Shown: piece after piece, positions 7,724 through 14,163 of the stretch | How the letters are laid out: the number at the start of each line of letters is the position of its first letter | Numbering within the stretch: position 1 is the first letter of the stretch | Origin: an uncultured Prevotellaceae bacterium | Lineage (GTDB): Bacteria > Bacteroidota > Bacteroidia > Bacteroidales > Bacteroidaceae | Assembly: GCA_902778255.1 (NCBI GenBank) | Contig: CACYXD010000016.1 | Location: 23,699 to 87,698 of the forward strand | DNA length: 64,000 bases | Direction: 5' to 3' | Notes under the pieces: model-generated | The model's database searches: none | What the model was told of the DNA's origin: nothing | Seen by the model: the letters and a program-made list of their open reading frames with translations, nothing else | Made by a program: the position numbers and the translations under genes

Positions 7724-10123
7724 ATGAATTACACAATAAAATACCCTGAGAATCTGGGCGGCATGAATGAGCGCATACGTCATTTGCGCCAGCAGAATTT
7801 CGACACGCCCACCACACTGAGCATCGAGCGTGCCTTGATAGAGACCGCTTTTTATAAGGAAAACTACGGCACCATGCCTGTTGCCATCCTTCGAGCCCGT
7901 AATTTCTACGAGATATGCAAGAAGAAAACCATCTATATCGGTGACGAGGAACTGATTGTAGGTGAGCGCGGTCCGCTGCCTAAAGCTGTGCCCACCTTCC
8001 CAGAGTTGACCTGTCACTCAGTGGAAGACCTGCACACGCTGAACGAACGCGAACTGCAACGCTATACCATCAGCCAGGAGGATATCGACACCTACGAGCG
8101 GGAGGTCATCCCCTACTGGCAAGGAAAGACGCAACGTGAGCGCATCTTCAATCACGTGTCGAAGGAATGGGAAGAGGCTTATCATGCAGGCGTCTTCACG
8201 GAGTTCATGGAACAGCGTGCCGCTGGTCATACGGCGATGGACGGGAAGATGTATCACGAGGGACTGCTCGACGTTAAGGCTCGCATTGAGAAACGCATCA
8301 GCGAACTGGATTACATCTACGATCCAGAGGCCACCGATAAGCAACAGGAACTGGAAGCGATGGCCATCTCATGCGATGCGGCCATTCTCTTTGCAGAGCG
8401 TCATGCAGCATTAGCCGAAGAAAAGGCAGCAAAGGAGCAGAACCCGCAACGAAAAAAGGAGTTAGAGAAGATTGCGGATGTCTGTCGCTGGGTACCAGCC
8501 CATACGCCTCGCGACCTTTGGGAAGCCATACAGATGTATTGGTTTGTACACTTGGGCACCGTCACCGAGCTCAACGGATGGGACTCGATGAACCCAGGAC
8601 ATATAGACCAGCACCTGTGGCTGTTCTATCAAAAGGGCATTGAGGATGGTACGCTGACACGTGATAAAGCGAAAGAGCTATTATCATGTCTGTGGATAAA
8701 GTTCAACAACCAGCCTGCACCTCCAAAGGTGGGAGTGACGGCTCTGGAGTCGGGCACGTATAATGACTTCACCAATATTAATATAGGTGGTGTAGATAGA
8801 AGCGGAGAGAGTGCAACCAACGACCTCTCATACATGATACTGGAGATTCAAGAGGAACTGCATGAACTGCAGCCCGGCCTCAGCATCCACATCGCACAGA
8901 ATACACCTGATGAGTTCCTGCTCGAAGGTATCAAGGTGATTCGCCAGGGACACGGTTACCCCTCTATCTTCAACCCCGACACGTATGTACAGGAGATGGT
9001 ACGTGCCGGCAAGACCTTGGAAGATGCCCGCGAAGGTGGTTGTTCCGGATGTATCGAGGTGGGCGCTTTTGGAAAAGAAGCTTATCTGTTGACTGGCTAT
9101 CTGAACACCCCGAAGATTTTGGAGATCACGCTCAACAACGGCATCGACCCACAAACGGGCAAGAAACTGGGATTGGAAACTGGCGACCCTCGCACGTTCA
9201 AGACCTTTGAGGAACTCTACGAGGCATGGCACAAGCAGATGGTTTACTTCGTGAACCTGAAGCTGAGCGTCAACAACTATATCGAACGTATGTTCTCACT
9301 CTACGCACCTGCCACATTCCTCAGTCTGTATATTGACGACTGCATAGAAAAAGGCAAGGATTACTATAGCGGTGGTGCACGTTACAACACCACCTATATC
9401 CAGTGTACAGGCTTAGGCACCATCACCGACTGCTTCACGACTCTGAAGAAACATGTCTTCGAGGACAAGCGCTACACGATGGAAGAGATGCTGAATGCCT
9501 GTGCTTCTAATTGGGAGAATGAGGAGAAGATGCGTCAATACATCCGCAACCACACACCATTCTTTGGTAATGACGACGAGTATGCCGATACGATAGCCGT
9601 ACGTGTGTATAACGATTTGGTAGAAGCCATTGAAGGCCGTCCCAATACCCGTGGTGGAAAGACGCAACTGAATATGCTTTCAACGACCTGTCATAATTAT
9701 TTCGGTAGTGTCTGCGGTGCTACGCCCAATGGTCGTTTCGCCCATTTCGCCATCAGCGACGGCACCTCGCCTGCTCATGGTTCTGACAGTCATGGTCCTA
9801 CTGCCGTGATTAAGTCACTGGGAAAACTTGACCAGACGAAGAGTGGTGGTACGCTACTGAACGTACGTTTTGTGCCACAACTACTGAAACGCGAGGAGGA
9901 TCAGAAGAAGCTGGCCAGCCTGATTCGCACCTACTTTAAGTTTGGTGGTCATCATATCCAGTTCAATATCGTTGACACAGCCACCCTTCATGATGCCCAG
10001 AAGCATCCTGAGGAATATCGCGACCTACTGGTACGTGTAGCTGGCTATAGCGACTATTTCAATGATATGACGGAACAGTTGCAGAACGAGATTATTGCTC
10101 GAACGGAAAACGATGAGGTTTGA
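7724..10123 (+). CDS. hypD: Glycyl radical enzyme, trans-4-hydroxy-L-proline dehydratase type
   Basis: 799 residues from ATG 7724; the longer frame from 7691 would run into the upstream gene. The radical loop RVAGYSDYF places the radical Gly at residue 774. The thiyl Cys and base Glu are in SGCIEVG (Cys443, Glu445), the pattern of glycyl radical dehydratases rather than the Cys-Cys pair of pyruvate formate-lyase. His169, Asp287, Cys443, Glu445, Tyr459 and Gly774 each sit nine positions after the active-site residues I recall for Clostridioides difficile HypD (160, 278, 434, 436, 450, 765). HypD removes water from 4-hydroxyproline to give pyrroline-5-carboxylate, which ProC then reduces to proline. 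No proC is present here. The enzyme is oxygen-sensitive and needs the activase encoded next. Automatic annotation would probably call it formate C-acetyltransferase. Confidence 0.78.
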   Translation: MNYTIKYPENLGGMNERIRHLRQQNFDTPTTLSIERALIETAFYKENYGTMPVAILRARNFYEICKKKTIYIGDEELIVGERGPLPKAVPTFPELTCHSVEDLHTLNERELQRYTISQEDIDTYEREVIPYWQGKTQRERIFNHVSKEWEEAYHAGVFTEFMEQRAAGHTAMDGKMYHEGLLDVKARIEKRISELDYIYDPEATDKQQELEAMAISCDAAILFAERHAALAEEKAAKEQNPQRKKELEKIADVCRWVPAHTPRDLWEAIQMYWFVHLGTVTELNGWDSMNPGHIDQHLWLFYQKGIEDGTLTRDKAKELLSCLWIKFNNQPAPPKVGVTALESGTYNDFTNINIGGVDRSGESATNDLSYMILEIQEELHELQPGLSIHIAQNTPDEFLLEGIKVIRQGHGYPSIFNPDTYVQEMVRAGKTLEDAREGGCSGCIEVGAFGKEAYLLTGYLNTPKILEITLNNGIDPQTGKKLGLETGDPRTFKTFEELYEAWHKQMVYFVNLKLSVNNYIERMFSLYAPATFLSLYIDDCIEKGKDYYSGGARYNTTYIQCTGLGTITDCFTTLKKHVFEDKRYTMEEMLNACASNWENEEKMRQYIRNHTPFFGNDDEYADTIAVRVYNDLVEAIEGRPNTRGGKTQLNMLSTTCHNYFGSVCGATPNGRFAHFAISDGTSPAHGSDSHGPTAVIKSLGKLDQTKSGGTLLNVRFVPQLLKREEDQKKLASLIRTYFKFGGHHIQFNIVDTATLHDAQKHPEEYRDLLVRVAGYSDYFNDMTEQLQNEIIARTENDEV

Positions 10124-10132
10124 GATTTGAGG
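10112..10132. repeat. Three-unit 7-nt array at the dehydratase stop codon
   Basis: Units GATGAGG, TTTGAGA and TTTGAGG span the end of the dehydratase gene, supplying its last codons and stop, and run toward the activase start. Core and period match the array at 5371. Confidence 0.65.
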
Positions 10133-10139
10133 TTTAAAA

Positions 10140-10994
10140 ATGGAAACGCTCATTTTTGACATCAAGCGCTATGCCATCAATGATGGGCCTGGCATACGGA
10201 CAACAATCTTCCTGAAGGGCTGTCCGCTACGCTGTGTGTGGTGTCACAACCCTGAATCGTGGTCAACAGAGCCACAGGAACTCTTCAAACAATCAAAGTG
10301 CATCCGCTGTGGCACTTGTTCACTGTCCAACTTCACCGTAGAAGACTGCCCCACCATGGCTCGCGAGATTTGCGGACGGGCTTACACGATGGAGGAGTTG
10401 ATGACTGAGATAGAGAAAGAGCGCGCCATCATGGAGGATAGTGGTGGCGGCGTCACCCTCTGTGGTGGAGAACCTCTGATGCACCCCAGCTATTCGCTTG
10501 AGATTCTCAAGGAACTGGGGCGACGTGTTTTCCACCGTACTGTTGACACCTCGCTTTATGCGCCGCAAGAGATGGTAGAAGCCATCGCCAACGAATGTGA
10601 ACTATTCCTCGTTGACCTGAAGCTGATGGATAGCGAAAGACACCGGCTTTATACAGGTGTTGGCAATGAACTGATTCTACAGAACATCCGTTTTCTGGCA
10701 GAGCGACAGGCCCAATTCTCCATCCGCATTCCCATCATCGAGGGTATTAATGCTGATGAGGGAAACATTGAAGCAACAGCCCAATTCCTCTCATCCATCA
10801 CCCATCACCCATCATCCATCACCCACCCCATCCACCTCCTACCCTATCATGATGTGGGCAAAGACAAGCATCGCCGTATGGGAACAACCTTTAATCCGAA
10901 TGGGTACCCCATGGCAGCTCCATCAGAGGAAACGCTGCAACGCTGCAAACAGCAACTGGAGGCTAAGGGATTAGAAGTAATTATCGGAGGTTAA
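10140..10994 (+). CDS. Glycyl radical enzyme activating enzyme (radical SAM)
   Basis: 284 residues. It uses S-adenosylmethionine and an iron-sulfur cluster to create the glycyl radical on the upstream dehydratase. The radical SAM cluster motif is Cys28, Cys32, Cys35 (GCPLRCVWCHNPES). Only one auxiliary cluster motif follows (Cys54, Cys57, Cys60, Cys70); many activases of dehydratase-type enzymes have two. GGVTLCGGEPLMHP is the SAM-binding GGE region. Before the conserved LLPYH motif the protein carries an unusual Ser/Thr/His/Pro loop encoded by a 7-nt tandem array (10791-10825). The start lies 16 nt after the dehydratase stop, so the pair is clearly one unit. Confidence 0.9.
   Translation: METLIFDIKRYAINDGPGIRTTIFLKGCPLRCVWCHNPESWSTEPQELFKQSKCIRCGTCSLSNFTVEDCPTMAREICGRAYTMEELMTEIEKERAIMEDSGGGVTLCGGEPLMHPSYSLEILKELGRRVFHRTVDTSLYAPQEMVEAIANECELFLVDLKLMDSERHRLYTGVGNELILQNIRFLAERQAQFSIRIPIIEGINADEGNIEATAQFLSSITHHPSSITHPIHLLPYHDVGKDKHRRMGTTFNPNGYPMAAPSEETLQRCKQQLEAKGLEVIIGG
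10791..10825. repeat. Five-unit 7-nt array (TCAYCCA) inside the activase gene
   Basis: Units TCATCCA, TCACCCA, TCACCCA, TCATCCA and TCACCCA are contiguous. They encode a loop reading SSITHHPSSITHP just before the conserved LLPYH segment, so the frame tolerates the insertion. Confidence 0.9.
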
Positions 10995-10998
10995 AGCC

Positions 10999-11054
10999 TC
11001 GAAAGATCGATTTCTCGAGATATCGACATATCGATACATCGAAATATCGAGATT
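10999..11054. repeat. Seven-unit 8-nt array with invariant TCGA core
   Basis: Units TCGAAAGA, TCGATTTC, TCGAGATA, TCGACATA, TCGATACA, TCGAAATA and TCGAGATT follow one another exactly. The first four bases never vary while the last four do. The array fills most of the 77-nt gap between the activase and the second Xaa-Pro aminopeptidase. Confidence 0.93.
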
Positions 11055-11071
11055 ATGAAACACCAAAAACA

Positions 11072-12850
11072 ATGACAATATCACAACGCATAGCAGCTCT
11101 TCGCGAGATCATGAGTCGCGAACATCTGGCTGCCTTCATATTTCCCAGTACCGACCCGCACCAGGGTGAATATATCCCTGACCATTGGAAAGGTCGTGAG
11201 TTTATCAGTGGCTTCAACGGTTCGGCAGGCACCGCCGTGGTCACCATGAAGAGTGCCGCCCTTTGGACGGACTCCCGCTATTTCATTGCAGCTGAGGAGC
11301 AACTGAAAGGTACGGAGTTTCAACTGATGAAATTGAAGATTGAAGGGACGCCTACGATTGCCGAGTGGTTGGGTAAAGAATGCGAAGCAGGTGCAGAGGT
11401 AGGATTAGACGGCACGTGCTCTTCTGCCAATGCCGTGAAGGAACTGATTGCCGAGCTGCGTCATCAGGGAGGTATCACCCTTCGCACGAATCTGGATCCG
11501 CTAAAACAGATATGGACAAACCGTCCTGCTATCCCGCAGAATCCCGTAGAGCTATTCCCTATGGAATACGCTGGAGAAACAACTCACGACAAGCTATCCC
11601 GTATTCGCAGAGCCCTGCTCCAGCAATATGCTGACGGAATGCTGATGTCGGCCCTCGATGATATTGCCTGGACACTCAACCTACGTGGCACAGATGTTCA
11701 TTGTAACCCCGTCTTCGTGAGTTACCTGCTTATCTCATCCACCACCACAACACTCTTTATCAACAAGGCGAAATTGACAGCCGAAGTGTCGGCCTATCTG
11801 CAAGCTGAGGGAATCGATGTTGATGACTACGAGAACGTAGGCAAAGGGCTGAAAGAATACTTTGAGTATAACATCCTGCTTGATCCTGACGAGGTGAACT
11901 ATACGCTATACAAAAAGGTAAGTCGAGAAATTGTTGAAGCCGAGTCTCCTGTAAAGCGGATGAAGACGGTGAAGAATGAGACAGAGATTGCTGGATTCCG
12001 TCGCGCCATGCTCAAGGATGGCATTGCTCTGGTAAAATTCCTAAAATGGCTAAAGCCTGCTGTAGAGGCTGGTGGACAGACAGAAATCAGCATCGATCAG
12101 AAGCTCACTGCCCTCAGAGCCGAACAGCCCTTGTATCGTGATATCTCTTTCGATACCATAGCTGGTTATCAAGCCCATGGTGCCATCGTTCATTATGAGG
12201 CCACACCCGAGACAGACATCCCCCTGAAACCAGAAGGACTACTCCTGCTTGATAGTGGAGCGCAGTATCTGGACGGCACAACAGACATTACCCGTACCAT
12301 CGCCCTTGGTCCTGTGACAGACGAGCAGAAAAAGATCTACACCTTAGTGCTAAAAGGACATATCCAGATAGAGCTATGCAAATTTCCCAGTGGCAGCAGT
12401 GGTACACAGATAGACATCCTGGCGCGCAAGGACATGTGGCGCGAGGGCTTGAACTACCTGCATGGCACTGGTCACGGTGTGGGCACTTATCTGAATGTTC
12501 ACGAAGGCCCTCACCAGTTCCGTATGGAATGGAAGCCAGCCCCACTCGTTGCCGGTATGACCATTACCGACGAGCCAGGCATCTACCTGCCGGGAAAGTT
12601 TGGTGCTCGTACAGAGAACACCCTACTTATCGTGCCCTACATGGAAACAGCGTTCGGTAAGTTCCTACAGTTTGAGTCACTCACGCTCTGCCCCATTGAC
12701 AAAGCGCCCATCGCTGTTGAGATGCTCGCACCAGAAGAAATACAATGGCTGAACGACTATCACCAGATGGTCTTCGACCGTTTATCGCCGCATCTCACAT
12801 CAGAAGAAGTCGCCTGGCTGAAAGAGGCCACCTCACCCCTCAAACCGTAA
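11072..12850 (+). CDS. Xaa-Pro aminopeptidase (M24B), large three-domain form
   Basis: 592 residues. It has two creatinase-type N-terminal domains (about 1-310), an M24 catalytic domain (about 315-530) and the C-terminal extension seen in eukaryote-like APP1 enzymes. Metal and catalytic residues lie in LLLDSGAQYLDGTTDITRT, GTGHGVGTYLNVHEGPH, ITDEPGIYLPG and GARTENTLLI. It removes residues preceding proline from peptides in the cytoplasm. It is unlike the 464-residue enzyme upstream, so the two are not a simple recent duplication. Only an 8-nt tandem array separates it from the activase, which suggests it belongs to the same peptide-degradation unit. Confidence 0.9.
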   Translation: MTISQRIAALREIMSREHLAAFIFPSTDPHQGEYIPDHWKGREFISGFNGSAGTAVVTMKSAALWTDSRYFIAAEEQLKGTEFQLMKLKIEGTPTIAEWLGKECEAGAEVGLDGTCSSANAVKELIAELRHQGGITLRTNLDPLKQIWTNRPAIPQNPVELFPMEYAGETTHDKLSRIRRALLQQYADGMLMSALDDIAWTLNLRGTDVHCNPVFVSYLLISSTTTTLFINKAKLTAEVSAYLQAEGIDVDDYENVGKGLKEYFEYNILLDPDEVNYTLYKKVSREIVEAESPVKRMKTVKNETEIAGFRRAMLKDGIALVKFLKWLKPAVEAGGQTEISIDQKLTALRAEQPLYRDISFDTIAGYQAHGAIVHYEATPETDIPLKPEGLLLLDSGAQYLDGTTDITRTIALGPVTDEQKKIYTLVLKGHIQIELCKFPSGSSGTQIDILARKDMWREGLNYLHGTGHGVGTYLNVHEGPHQFRMEWKPAPLVAGMTITDEPGIYLPGKFGARTENTLLIVPYMETAFGKFLQFESLTLCPIDKAPIAVEMLAPEEIQWLNDYHQMVFDRLSPHLTSEEVAWLKEATSPLKP

Positions 12851-12869
12851 ACGATAAGCAAAATATTTA

Positions 12870-12883
12870 CGCAACGCTTTGCG
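12870..12883. promoter_or_regulatory. Candidate LacI-family operator
   Basis: CGCAA and TTGCG flank a 4-nt centre. With the neighbouring bases the site resembles the classic 16-bp LacI/PurR-family operator ACGCAAACGTTTGCGT. It lies between the aminopeptidase and the LacI-type regulator at 13149. Confidence 0.45.
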
Positions 12884-12905
12884 ATATATTTCTTGTCTCT
12901 CTTTG

Positions 12906-12936
12906 TTGGATAATAATAGACAGAGGCGTATATTTG
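12906..12936 (+). promoter_or_regulatory. Full promoter (-33 TTG, 20-nt spacer, -7 TATATTTG) with no protein gene behind it
   Basis: TTG at 12906-12908 and TATATTTG at 12929-12936 fit the Bacteroidetes sigma consensus. The nearest downstream protein start is 210 nt away and has its own promoter. Confidence 0.6.
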
Positions 12937-12942
12937 CAATGT

Positions 12943-13027
12943 CTAAACCAACGCAAAAGGACAACATATATTATTGCTTATTAAGTAAATGAGTCATCTA
13001 ACTGTGAAGTCAGATGGCTCATTCATT
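12943..13027 (+). ncRNA. Candidate small RNA between promoter and hairpin
   Basis: Transcription from the 12906-12936 promoter would start near 12943. It would meet a 12-bp stem (12988-12999 with 13012-13023, one G-U pair) followed by a weak T-rich tail. The product would be an RNA of about 80 nt with no similarity that I can recognise. A 17-codon frame begins at 12939, but that is upstream of the likely transcription start. Confidence 0.35.
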
Positions 13028-13064
13028 TAGGTTCAAGTTTTTTAAACCTTGATACAGGAAAATA

Positions 13065-13102
13065 GCAACGCGTTGCGCAACAAAACATAAATTGTTGCGC
13101 AA
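13065..13102. promoter_or_regulatory. Paired TTGCGCAA operator candidates before the LacI-type gene
   Basis: The palindrome TTGCGCAA occurs at 13073-13080 and 13095-13102, exactly 22 nt apart, about two helical turns. The first copy overlaps the 12-bp palindrome GCAACGCGTTGC (13065-13076). The second copy lies at the expected -33 region of the 13122 promoter, a position suited to autorepression. Confidence 0.55.
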
Positions 13103-13121
13103 TATTCTAAAGAAAAGTTCA

Positions 13122-13129
13122 TACCTTTG
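13122..13129 (+). promoter_or_regulatory. -7 element of the LacI-type regulator gene
   Basis: TACCTTTG lies 19 nt before the start codon at 13149 and just downstream of the paired palindromes. Confidence 0.7.
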
Positions 13130-13148
13130 TAATTAAAATATAAAAACA

Positions 13149-14153
13149 ATGAAACGCATATCGCAGCGCGACATCGCACATCAGCTGGGAATTAACGTCA
13201 GCACCGTATCCAGAGCTTTGAGAGGACTTGACGGTGTTAGTCCTAAACTGAAGAAGCGGATAGAGCAACTGGCCGAAGAGGCCGGCTATCGGCCAAACCC
13301 CTTTGCAGTAAGCCTACGCTATGACACAACACGCACTATCGGTATCATAGTGCCCGATGTGGCATTTAATCATTACGCGCAAATTGTAAAGCGCATCGAG
13401 GCCGAGGCACGTAATGCTGGCTACATGAGTATTATCACCGATACTGACGACTCTTACGAGAATGAGGTAAACTGTGTGGATATGCTGGTAAACATGCACG
13501 TGGAGGGTATCATTATCTGTCCGTCGCAAAACACGACAGATTTTTCGCATCTTCAGCATCTGCGCCAATTGCACATTCCCGTGGTTCTTTTTGACCGCGT
13601 ACCCAATATCGATATCTCATCAGTGATGATTAACGACGTGGCCTCAGCCCGATATGCTACTAATTGTCTTCTTGACAGCGGTGCAAAGCGCATCGCCTTT
13701 TTAGGCGGACTTAATCAAGTGAAACAGACTGCCGATCGCAAGCACGGCTATCTGGAGGCTCTGCGCGAACATGAGATTCCCATCCGCACGGAACTGGTAA
13801 AGTGTCATCACATCAGTTTCAATTCAGGCCTTAGCGACACGATAGAGCTGCTACGTTTGCCAGAACCGCCAGATGGCATATTAGCCACCCACGGATTATT
13901 AGCCATTGCAGCTCACCAAGCCGTTACAAGTCAGGGATTACGCATTCCCGAGAATGTGTCAATCATTGCCTATATGAGCGACTGGGTGTCAGAGATGTCG
14001 AATCCGCGTATATCGTTCATCAAGCAGAACCTGCGCGAGATAGGAATAAAAGCCTTTCGCCTACTCCTAGAGCAGATAAACGGCGACGACAGTGTACAGC
14101 ATATCATCGTGAAGGCCAACCTGGAACTCAGAGATAGCACAAAAACAATATAA
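13149..14153 (+). CDS. LacI/GalR-family transcriptional regulator
   Basis: 334 residues. An N-terminal helix-turn-helix (RISQRDIAHQLGINVSTVSRAL) is followed by the hinge helix and a periplasmic-binding-protein-like sensor domain from about residue 60 (TRTIGIIVPDVAFNHYAQIV). Such proteins bind palindromic operators and respond to a sugar or nucleoside. TTGCGCAA-type palindromes at the promoter suggest autoregulation. The next gene, an outer-membrane protein, starts 10 nt after the stop, so both are probably co-transcribed. The ligand cannot be read from sequence; carbohydrate genes downstream make a plant sugar plausible. Confidence 0.88.
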   Translation: MKRISQRDIAHQLGINVSTVSRALRGLDGVSPKLKKRIEQLAEEAGYRPNPFAVSLRYDTTRTIGIIVPDVAFNHYAQIVKRIEAEARNAGYMSIITDTDDSYENEVNCVDMLVNMHVEGIIICPSQNTTDFSHLQHLRQLHIPVVLFDRVPNIDISSVMINDVASARYATNCLLDSGAKRIAFLGGLNQVKQTADRKHGYLEALREHEIPIRTELVKCHHISFNSGLSDTIELLRLPEPPDGILATHGLLAIAAHQAVTSQGLRIPENVSIIAYMSDWVSEMSNPRISFIKQNLREIGIKAFRLLLEQINGDDSVQHIIVKANLELRDSTKTI

Positions 14154-14163
14154 AAACTAAACA

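Noticed and set aside
7724-10123. Pyruvate formate-lyase
   Set aside because: It lacks the adjacent Cys-Cys pair. SGCIEVG and the residue spacing point to a dehydratase-type glycyl radical enzyme.
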